Shown here: positions 35,521-43,000 of the stretch, in pieces
Layout of the letters: the number at the start of each line of letters is the position of its first letter
Position numbering within the stretch: position 1 is the stretch's first letter
Origin: Prevotella sp. UBA2755
GTDB lineage: Bacteria; Bacteroidota; Bacteroidia; Bacteroidales; Bacteroidaceae
DNA: 57,539 nt
Reading direction: 5' to 3'
Assembly: GCA_002353225.1 (NCBI GenBank)
Contig: DEJF01000006.1
Span: 11,279-68,817 of the forward strand
Program-made: the position numbers and the translations under genes
Notes under the pieces: model-generated
Seen by the model: only the letters and a program-made list of their open reading frames with translations
Told to the model about the DNA's origin: nothing
Database searches by the model: none

Positions 35521-35580
35521 ACATGTTTAACTTTAAAAACAACAGAAATGAAGAATACGATGATCGATTATTCCCAGAAG
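35521..35580 (+). repeat. 60-bp exact direct repeat, copy B (start of second DUF3089 gene)
   Basis: Identical to 32923-32982. Both copies start with ACATGTTTAACTTT and end in the eleventh codon of a DUF3089 gene. Confidence 0.95.
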
Positions 35581-36504
35581 ACTAACTGGTGTAAATTCCC
35601 CGAAATCACCAAAGACGTAGACACATTCTACATCTTTGCTACTGAGTATATTATGGGAAGTTTTGAAGAGGGTGCCCCCGACTACGGTACACTCGACAAC
35701 CAAGAGATGATTCAAGGTATGGAAGTTGAGTATTTAGGACATGCCACCACATACGCAGAATCCACCAATGTGTTCGCACCATACTACCGCCAGTCAGGCT
35801 TAAAGTTTGCGGGAAACATCTATAAGAGGGACGGCAACTTCGAGGCTGCGCTTATCGGCACGCCTATTGATGACATCACCGCAGCCCTCGACTACTACTT
35901 CGAGCACTACAACGAGGGGCGTCCGTTCATCATCGCGGGGCACAGCCAGGGCTCCTCATTGGTCAAGGTACTATTGATGACATATTTCAAGGAGCATCCT
36001 GAGTACCTAAAACGCATGGTGGCTGCCTATATCATAGGCTACTCTGTAACGAAGGAAGACCTTGAGACCTGTCCGTATCTGAAGTTCGCCACTGGCGAGA
36101 GTGACACAGGCGTTATTGTCAGTTGGAACACCGAGGGTCCCAAGAATGTTGAAGTGAATGCCTCGACCGTGGTGCTGCTGCCAAATGCTATCAGCATCAA
36201 CCCGTTGAACTGGAAGCGCGACGAGACATACGCCTCAGCCAGTGAGAACCTCGGTTCACTCGTGGTAAACGAGAAGACTGGCGAGCCTGAGATAGAGAAT
36301 ATCGGTGCTGACGCACAGGTGTGTCTTGCCCGTGGCACGGTGGTGACCCACGCTCCAGCAGCCCCGATGCCAGAGGATGCCACCAAGGTCGCTGCCGAAT
36401 TCTTCGGACCCGACGGCCGTCACGGTGAAGACTATACTTTCTTCTATAACAATATCAAAGACAATGTAGCGAAACGCGTTGCTGCCTATAAGGCAAACCG
36501 ATAG
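35548..36504 (+). CDS. DUF3089 alpha/beta-hydrolase-like protein, copy 2
   Basis: A 318-residue paralogue of the gene at 32950. The same GHSQGS elbow near 128, SWNTEGPKNVEVNA and NPLNWKRDETYA are present, with a slightly longer C-terminal part (DATKVAAEFFGPDGRHGED). The start at 35548 matches copy 1 exactly; a longer in-frame reading from 35464 overlaps the carboxylesterase. Apart from the identical first 11 codons the two proteins differ at many positions, suggesting separate substrate preference or an old duplication with later gene conversion at the 5' end. Confidence 0.82.
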   Translation: MKNTMIDYSQKTNWCKFPEITKDVDTFYIFATEYIMGSFEEGAPDYGTLDNQEMIQGMEVEYLGHATTYAESTNVFAPYYRQSGLKFAGNIYKRDGNFEAALIGTPIDDITAALDYYFEHYNEGRPFIIAGHSQGSSLVKVLLMTYFKEHPEYLKRMVAAYIIGYSVTKEDLETCPYLKFATGESDTGVIVSWNTEGPKNVEVNASTVVLLPNAISINPLNWKRDETYASASENLGSLVVNEKTGEPEIENIGADAQVCLARGTVVTHAPAAPMPEDATKVAAEFFGPDGRHGEDYTFFYNNIKDNVAKRVAAYKANR

Positions 36505-36536
36505 TCATAGTATGAATCAATCACTAAAAGAAGAAT

Positions 36537-38201
36537 ATGAAAGTAGACAAGATTATCAAAAATGCGAAAATCTTCACATCTGACAAGGACCATCCACTGG
36601 CGACAGCCCTTGCTGTGAAGGACGGTAAGTTTATCTATGTAGGTGACGAGGCTGGTCTCTCAGCGTATGAGGGAGAAGTCACTGACCTCGGCGGTAAGTT
36701 TGTCATGCCAGGTATTATCGACAGCCATGTGCATGTGACGACAAGTATCGGATTCGCATATATGGATCCGGGTGAGTACATCGTATGCTCCAGCAAACAG
36801 GAAGCCTTAGACTTTATGGCGGCACAAATCAAGAGCAATCCAGGTCTGAAACGCTACCGATTTATTCTGGAGCGTAAATACCTGAAAGGAGAAGACATCG
36901 TCAAGGAAGACCTCGATGCCATCTGCCCGGATGCCGAACTCTTGATACTGGAAGGTGAGGGACATAGTGTCTGGGTGAACTCCAGAATACTTGACAGACA
37001 TAATATTACCGACGAGACACCCGATCGCGTGCCAGAACTCAGTTATTATGTGCGTAAAGACGGACATGTGACAGGTAATGCCTTTGAATCCTCAGCATGG
37101 CACATGCTCTTCGATGACTTAGAGGTAACTGACGAGCAGATTGATGCGGAACTACAGCGTTGGATAGACTTTTCTGTAACAACCGGTGTGGCCGCTGTCT
37201 TCGACGCAGGTTTCCCTGAGGGCGACGCCCTTCACGAGCGCATCTATGAGCGCTTATATGAGTTGGACAAACAAGGAAAACTGCCTGTTTATATCGACGG
37301 AAGCATTGCACTCACCAACCCCAGGAAGATGAAAGATGTGGTGGAGGAGGTGAAGCGCTTCAACCATAAGTTCAACACCGCTCACCTGAATGTCCATACC
37401 TTTAAGGTATTCATGGATGGAACCCTGAGGATCGAGACGGCAGCGCAGGTGACACCATACGTAGATACCCACAAGACAGGTGCTACTACCTTCAGTAAGG
37501 AAGAGGTCGCAGAGGTGATGAGACTGCTCAACGAGGCAGGACTCGACTTCCATGCCCATACCGTTGGCGAAAAAGCATCCCGTACCGTACTCGACGGTGT
37601 GGAACTGGCAAGAAAGGAACTTGGCAATAACTTCCATGTAAGAGTGACCTGTGCGCATCTGGAGATTCAGGATGACGCGGATATGGACCGCTTCGCCAAG
37701 TTGGGCGTCACTGCCGACTATTCACCATGGTGGCACTCTGGATGCACGGGTGGTAATCCGTACGAGATATGGCGCAGCCTGCTGGGTGAGGAGCGTGCGA
37801 ACAAGATGTACCGCAGCAAGACGATGTGGAAGACTGGTGCTAACGTGACTTGGTCAAGCGATAATATCGTCTATGGTGATTTCATTACCTGGAACCCATT
37901 CCTCGGCATGGAGATTGGCATGACGCGATTCATCAATGAAAAGACCAAAGCCCCCGAGATGACCAGAGTTGCTGCGGAGTACCCTTCTCCCTGTGAGAAA
38001 ATGAGCATCGAGGAGATGATCTTAGGATATACCATCAACGGTGCCAAACAACTTGGCATCGAGGCATCCAAGGGCTCCATCTCTGTCGGTAAGGACGCGG
38101 ACTTCCTGGTATTCGACAACGACCTGCTGACGGCAGAGCACACAGGCTTCAGCCACAACAAGCCGCGTGATGTGTATTTCTGCGGAAAGAAAATGAACTG
38201 A
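36537..38201 (+). CDS. YtcJ-like amidohydrolase (amidohydrolase 3 family), copy 2
   Basis: A 554-residue paralogue of the enzyme at 31270. Metal-site blocks are MPGIIDSHVHVTTS near 58 (HxH), HTFKVFMDGTLRIETA near 285, DFHAHTVGEKASRTVLDG near 340, VTCAHLEIQDDADMDRFA near 370 and WSSDNIVYGDF near 440. KGSISVGKDADFLVFDND is at the C terminus. No signal peptide is present. It is the last gene of the operon, followed by a strong terminator. The two amidohydrolases are clearly different in sequence, so they probably handle different C-N substrates or successive steps. Confidence 0.88.
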   Translation: MKVDKIIKNAKIFTSDKDHPLATALAVKDGKFIYVGDEAGLSAYEGEVTDLGGKFVMPGIIDSHVHVTTSIGFAYMDPGEYIVCSSKQEALDFMAAQIKSNPGLKRYRFILERKYLKGEDIVKEDLDAICPDAELLILEGEGHSVWVNSRILDRHNITDETPDRVPELSYYVRKDGHVTGNAFESSAWHMLFDDLEVTDEQIDAELQRWIDFSVTTGVAAVFDAGFPEGDALHERIYERLYELDKQGKLPVYIDGSIALTNPRKMKDVVEEVKRFNHKFNTAHLNVHTFKVFMDGTLRIETAAQVTPYVDTHKTGATTFSKEEVAEVMRLLNEAGLDFHAHTVGEKASRTVLDGVELARKELGNNFHVRVTCAHLEIQDDADMDRFAKLGVTADYSPWWHSGCTGGNPYEIWRSLLGEERANKMYRSKTMWKTGANVTWSSDNIVYGDFITWNPFLGMEIGMTRFINEKTKAPEMTRVAAEYPSPCEKMSIEEMILGYTINGAKQLGIEASKGSISVGKDADFLVFDNDLLTAEHTGFSHNKPRDVYFCGKKMN

Positions 38202-38212
38202 TATAGTTCTTG

Positions 38213-38245
38213 GGGCAGTCCGAACCATGACGGACTGCCCTTTTT
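38213..38245 (+). terminator. Rho-independent terminator of the cupin-hydrolase operon
   Basis: Perfect stem GGGCAGTCCG (38213-38222) and CGGACTGCCC (38231-38240), an 8-nt loop, then TTTTTCTTT. The next operator repeat starts at 38247, directly after the T-tract. Confidence 0.92.
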
Positions 38246-38246
38246 C

Positions 38247-38288
38247 TTTCAAAATATGCAAAAATCGTTTCAAAATATGCAAAATCTG
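38247..38288 (+). promoter_or_regulatory. Double 21-bp direct repeat, operator copy 2 (PAP2 gene)
   Basis: Units at 38247-38267 and 38268-38288, both containing CAAAATATGCAAAA. The gap to the -7 box at 38332 is 43 bp, the same as copies 1 and 4. Confidence 0.8.
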
Positions 38289-38307
38289 AGGAAGTTCGCT
38301 GTTAAGG

Positions 38308-38339
38308 TTTGGTTATTAGCAGGTTTTTGTTTACCTTTG
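38308..38339 (+). promoter_or_regulatory. Promoter of the PAP2 gene
   Basis: TTTG (38308-38311), 20-bp spacer, TACCTTTG (38332-38339). The ATG is 41 nt downstream. Confidence 0.7.
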
Positions 38340-38380
38340 CAACCTTAAATCTTTTATGAGTTTAATCTAATGCATTGGTA

Positions 38381-39088
38381 ATGAAGAAAAACTTGTTGGT
38401 ATATGTTATAGCATATTCTGTTTTGCTTATGTTGGTGTTGGGATTGCAGTATGTATATCCGAAACTGGAACTTCACCTGTTGCTGAACTCATATCATACA
38501 AGGCTTCAAGACACCTTTTTCACCTATTACTCTATGCTGGCAGAAGGGCCGTTATACGTCCTGGCGCTACTCCCTATCTTCTGGAAGCAAGTTAAGTTAA
38601 CGCTTTTCTATGCGCTATGTGAACTGTCGGGAGGTGGGGTACTACAGATACTGAAACACCTGATCAGCATGCCGCGCCCTCAAAGTGCGTTCGAGAACTG
38701 CCCTGATATGGTTTTGCCTGTGGTGGAGGGTGTCAACCTGCATAGCAGTAATTCATTCCCGTCAGGGCATGCCTCCACTTTCTTTGTCTTCTGCACTTGT
38801 CTTGCTATTTATCTGGCATACCGCCATGAACTCAACGGTGGGAAAAACACCCATAAGACCTGTATCCTGTTTGATGTCTCGTTGCTGCTGCTCTTGTCAC
38901 TTGCCGCACTGGGTGCCTACTCGCGTGTCTACCTCTCGCAGCACTTCTTGTCAGATGTCTGCATGGGTAGTATCATTGGGTTTGTAACCCCATGCCTGAT
39001 ATTTTACTTTGGCAGGAACAAGATCCTGAGAATTAAGCCGAAAGAACATCGTCAGGATAAAAGACCTTTACCACATCAGAATGCTTAG
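38381..39088 (+). CDS. PAP2-family membrane phosphatase
   Basis: A 235-residue integral membrane phosphatase. The three PAP2 motifs are present: a KHLISMPRP block near 96, SNSFPSGHAST near 125 and YSRVYLSQHFLSD near 184 with the catalytic His. Hydrophobic helices surround them. Members dephosphorylate undecaprenyl pyrophosphate, phosphatidyl compounds or lipid A at the outer face of the inner membrane; which one is not decidable here. The ATG at 38381 follows the promoter; an alternative TTG lies two codons upstream. It is under one of the four repeat-bearing promoters. Confidence 0.9.
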   Translation: MKKNLLVYVIAYSVLLMLVLGLQYVYPKLELHLLLNSYHTRLQDTFFTYYSMLAEGPLYVLALLPIFWKQVKLTLFYALCELSGGGVLQILKHLISMPRPQSAFENCPDMVLPVVEGVNLHSSNSFPSGHASTFFVFCTCLAIYLAYRHELNGGKNTHKTCILFDVSLLLLLSLAALGAYSRVYLSQHFLSDVCMGSIIGFVTPCLIFYFGRNKILRIKPKEHRQDKRPLPHQNA

Positions 39089-39165
39089 GTTATAAAGAAT
39101 ATCTTTCTACTTCAGTGGTGTCATAGTGACAAACGCCAATAAATGATACATTTGATAAAGACGAC

Positions 39166-39207
39166 TTTCAAAATATACAAAATTCGTTGCAAAATATACC
39201 AAAATTG
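39166..39207 (+). promoter_or_regulatory. Double 21-bp direct repeat, operator copy 3 (small membrane proteins)
   Basis: Units at 39166-39186 and 39187-39207 with CAAAATATACAAAA and CAAAATATACCAAAA. This copy abuts the -33 element. The gap to the -7 box is 23 bp, 20 bp (about two helix turns) shorter than at the other three. Confidence 0.8.
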
Positions 39208-39238
39208 TTTGGTTCTTCGCTCAAAATCACTATCTTTG
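39208..39238 (+). promoter_or_regulatory. Promoter of the small membrane protein pair
   Basis: TTTG (39208-39211), 19-bp spacer, TATCTTTG (39231-39238). The ATG at 39267 is 28 nt further. Confidence 0.72.
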
Positions 39239-39266
39239 TAACGTCAATTCAAAACATTTGAAGTTT

Positions 39267-39551
39267 ATGACAACAAGACGAGAGAAGTCCAAGCCACAGA
39301 AGCCCCAGTTAAACAAGCAATTGGAACCTATGGCAGAGCAACAGAAGCCCAAAGAAGACCAGAGTATCGCCTTGGAGGCAGGCAAGTTCTGTCTGGATAT
39401 TGCCAAACTGGTATTCGGAGGTGTCATTTTGGCCGGTATTATGCAGCAAGGCATTGAGTTCAATTCGCTCTTCATTACAGGGCTGGGGGTTGTGCTATTG
39501 TTCGTAGTCTTTGGTTTTTACTTGATTAAGAAATCTAAAAATAGGAGATAA
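39267..39551 (+). CDS. Small membrane protein (DUF6722-like)
   Basis: A 94-residue protein with a basic, Lys/Gln-rich cytoplasmic N-terminal third and two hydrophobic segments (LDIAKLVFGGVILAGIM and SLFITGLGVVLLFVVFGFYL), ending KKSKNRR. It resembles small Bacteroidetes proteins of the DUF6722 type from memory. No function is known. The ATG at 39267 is preferred to a TTG three codons upstream. It is followed after 4 bp by a 33-residue membrane peptide gene. Confidence 0.7.
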   Translation: MTTRREKSKPQKPQLNKQLEPMAEQQKPKEDQSIALEAGKFCLDIAKLVFGGVILAGIMQQGIEFNSLFITGLGVVLLFVVFGFYLIKKSKNRR

Positions 39552-39555
39552 CAAG

Positions 39556-39657
39556 ATGACATTAACAACATTCTTTATGGTTGTAGGCCTTATTGGTCTC
39601 GTGGCATTTATTGGAACCATCATCTACTTTCACCATCAGGATGTCATGCTAAAATGA
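39556..39657 (+). CDS. 33-residue single-span membrane peptide
   Basis: ATG 39556 to TGA 39657 encodes a peptide starting MTLTTFFMVVGLIGLVAFIG and ending FHHQDVMLK: one transmembrane helix with a short polar tail. It starts 4 bp after the stop of the preceding small membrane protein, so translation is probably coupled, and the terminator-like hairpin at 39688 follows. Small size makes the call less certain, but hydrophobicity, spacing and context all fit. Confidence 0.6.
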   Translation: MTLTTFFMVVGLIGLVAFIGTIIYFHHQDVMLK

Positions 39658-39687
39658 AACTGACAATGGGGAAACATTTTGTATTCT

Positions 39688-39720
39688 GCCCTTGGCTCTG
39701 AAAAGAGTTGAGGGCTATTT
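39688..39720 (+). terminator. Probable terminator after the small membrane proteins
   Basis: A 12-bp stem GCCCTTGGCTCT (39688-39699), GAAA loop, AGAGTTGAGGGC (39704-39715) with three G-T pairs, then TATTT. The T-tract is short, so efficiency is uncertain. Confidence 0.6.
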
Positions 39721-39856
39721 GTTACCCTCGAAGGCGATTATCCTCGGTTGATACATTTGTCTTACCTTCTTTAACTCCCAACTCCTTAACTACTTCTGAA
39801 AGTATATTAGATTGATAAAAGTAGAACACCTCATGGGTATTTTACGACCACCCGAC

Positions 39857-39898
39857 TTTCAAAATATGCAAAAATCGTTGCAAAATATGCAAAAAGTG
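39857..39898 (+). promoter_or_regulatory. Double 21-bp direct repeat, operator copy 4 (giant surface protein)
   Basis: Units at 39857-39877 and 39878-39898, both containing CAAAATATGCAAAA. The gap to the -7 box at 39942 is 43 bp. It shares CGACTTTCAAAATAT with copy 3. The stretch from 39721 to 39856 upstream holds no gene and nothing else recognisable. Confidence 0.8.
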
Positions 39899-39941
39899 AT
39901 GGATTGGCTCTTTTTGATGATGCTTTTTAAAAAGAAATCTT

Positions 39942-39949
39942 TATTTTTG
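39942..39949 (+). promoter_or_regulatory. -7 box of the giant surface protein gene
   Basis: TATTTTTG, about 98 nt before the ATG. The nearest TTTG (39913-39916) is 25 bp away, longer than optimal, consistent with activator dependence. Confidence 0.6.
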
Positions 39950-39987
39950 CATTTAAATCTACTTCATTATTAATGAATAATAACCAA

Positions 39988-40035
39988 ATGAGGAAAATTA
40001 GACTCTTTTCAATCACTAAAAACATAAAACATTAA
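39988..40035 (+). CDS. Possible leader peptide (15 aa) before the giant gene
   Basis: ATG 39988 to TAA 40035 encodes MRKIRLFSITKNIKH in the leader. Its start resembles the short ORF in the leader at 30056 (basic residue, Leu/Ile, Arg-Leu, aromatic, small residue). Confidence 0.2.
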   Translation: MRKIRLFSITKNIKH

Positions 40036-40047
40036 ATAATATTAATC

Positions 40048-43000
40048 ATGAAACAAACAAAAAACATTCTGCGAGGACGCCCGTGGCTCCTGCTGCTGAC
40101 GCTCTTCGCATGGCTGCTGCCACTGCAGGCAGCAGCCTCGTATGAGGATGAACCAGCGAACTATTCCGTGTCGTTGGGCGGCTCGAACATCGTGTATATC
40201 CAGGCACCGGTCTATGACCAGAACGGTGCCGACACGTGGGTTTACGATGGTAACCTGAAGGTGTCGGTGGAGGGTGGTGCGACTACGGACATCTTACACT
40301 GGTCGACGGAAGAGGACATTCCCGACGATCGTACGTGGGTGAACTGTTCTTTCAGTACCACTGCCGACGGTTTCTTTGACATCACGTTAGGTAATTCGAG
40401 AACCATTGAGCGACTGACCAAAAGTAAAGGACGGACACTTGCCCTGACACGCAACAGTGATGGCAGGACCTTCGAGTTCAGTGCCGAGTGGGTGGTGCCC
40501 TACAATCTGTTGGGCAAGAAACTGAAATTTTCCTGGTATGTCAAGCGTAATGGTAACTCCGCCACTGTCAGAAACAGAGAGGTGCCAGGTCTTAAGGAAG
40601 TGACCATCACCATGCCGGAGGCTGCTGCGAAACTGACACCCTTCCTCTCTACTCCCATGCTGAACCCCAAGAATCCTGGCGTGTTGGAGTTGCCTTGGTT
40701 CTTAGCTTCCGACAGTATTACCAAGGCATACTACGAGTACGACGATGTCTTTGGTACGCACCATAAGGAGGATATCAACAATATGAACAGCGGCACCATC
40801 GTGCTCGATGCCAACGTGCCTCACAAAGACCTCCGTGTCGTCTGTAATTATAAGGTGACGGGTGACAAGGGAGTCTATGAAATCGAAGGTGTGTCATCGT
40901 CGACACAGAACGTTCCACTGATTCATGCGCCCATCGGAATGATAGCCCGTCCTTTGGGTGACACGAAGGCGAAGGTGGAACTGACGTGGAGCGTTCCCTA
41001 TCCGGACGACGAGGATCTGATGCCCACCGACTTCTTCGTGATTCAGCGCTCGCTGACTGGCAAGGAGGAGGACTTCCATACCATCGCGCAGGAGTTCTAC
41101 TCCAAGACTACCAAGAAGACCACCTATACCTTTATCGACAGTACCTTGGTGGAAGCCATCCAAGCGGACATGCTGAAGAACGGCGGTACCTTAGACAACC
41201 TGACATACCGTGTACGCCGTGCCATCAGCCAAGACTGGGGATGGGGTGCGGACAACAACTGCGCTACCAGCACCCGGTGCGTGGTGGACAACCTGCACCT
41301 GCAGCGTGTTTCTGACTACACGGCAAAGTGGGAGGACGAGCGTGCCTATACCGTACGTGTGTCGTGGAACTATGCCGACGAGTTAGGTGCCGTATGGGAC
41401 GACCGTGCCCAGATGGTGTTGCGTGTCATGTCAAGAAACAAGGCTGGCGAAGTGGTCGACAGTATGACGTATACGCTCGACCAGAACGAGCGCGTACAGC
41501 GTTATAAGATAGTGAACCTCACTCGGTCGTGCGTATATTATGATATAGATATGTATGTGGAGAAGGGCGAGTCACCTATCAACTTTGCAGAGCAGGTGAC
41601 ATCCTACTACTTCCCCATCCGCAATGCCGATGACTGGAAGGAGTTCAGAAACAAGGTTCAGGTGGCTGAAGGCAAGTACGACGTGAATGCCCGTCTCTAT
41701 GCTGACATTACCACCGACCAACTCATCAGTTGGGAGTCACGTTATGCTTATCGTGGCGTTTTCGACGGTAACGGTCACACCATTACCTTCAACTTAGCGG
41801 ACACAGGTCAGGAATTTATGGCACCTTTCCGCTATGTTGGCAATGCCACTATCCGCAACCTGCGTACGGCAGGCACTGTCAATACCAGTGCAAGATATGC
41901 GGCAGGTCTCATCGGCTGGACCATGGAAGGTGCCACGGTCAACATTGAGAGTTGCCGCTCGTCGGTCACGCTCAAAAGTTCTGTCAATGGCGAAGGACTT
42001 CTTGCTGGCTTCATTGCACGCCAGAGCGGTTCCGATGTCGTCATCCGCAACTGTAAGTTCGACGGCAGTTTCGAAGGCAACAATGCCACCAACAACCGCG
42101 GCTTTGTAGCATGGGTTGCCCGTGGCAGCAACCTGATTATCAACAACAGCGTTTTTTCCCCCGACCATATTGCCACCAAACTCGACGGTTGTCAGACGTG
42201 GGTTGGCTTGGACACTCAGGATGTTAAATATTCGAACGTCAACAGTTATGCCACCCGTGAGTATTCAGCATATATCGTCATCCGCAACGCTGACGACTGG
42301 AAAAAGTTCCGAACTATGGTGGAAGATGCCAAGAACCAGTACTGGGTGGATGCTGTCCTCGATGCCGACATCAGTGTGAACAGTAAGAGTGATATTATAG
42401 GCTACTCAGGCAATTATGCCTATCGTGGCACCTTCAACGGTAACGGCCACACGATAAACGTCAACATTTCGGATGATGCCAGTAACACGGCTCTCTTCTC
42501 TCACGTTGCTGATGCCACCTTCAAGAATCTGCACCTGACGGGTACAGTTTCCTCATCGGCGCAACGCCTGGGCAGTTTGATTGGTTGTGTTGACGATGGT
42601 TACACGGTCACGATAGAGAACTGCCACTCTTCTGTCACGCTCAGGAGCAGTGTGAACGGTGATGCTTGTATCGGTGGTTTCGTGGGGCTCGCACATGTCA
42701 ATTCCAATGTCACCATCCGCAACAGTAAGTTTGACGGCAGCTTAGAGGGAAGCAACAGCAGCCACAACGGCGGTTTTGTGGGCTGGACTAACAGTTCTGT
42801 TACCATCGAGAACTGTCTCTTCGCCCCTGACCGTGTCAACATCAAACTCGATGGTTGCGAAACATGGGCACGCAAGGATGCCAAAGGCACGGTGACGGTA
42901 ATGAACAGCCATGCCACCCAGTATCTGCCATGTGAAATCAGGGAAATCGGCGGCAAGAGCTTTATGGTGCTGAAGAGCACCACAGACTGGGGATATTTCG

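Noticed and set aside
32923..35580. The 60-bp direct repeats as ends of a mobile element
   Set aside because: The intervening DNA holds only metabolic genes, with no transposase, inverted ends or target duplication. Gene duplication explains the repeats better.
39147..39154. TACATTTG boxes at 39147 and 39752 as extra promoters
   Set aside because: They match TAnnTTTG by letter but have no -33 element or fixed relation to the next gene; better boxes with operators lie downstream.
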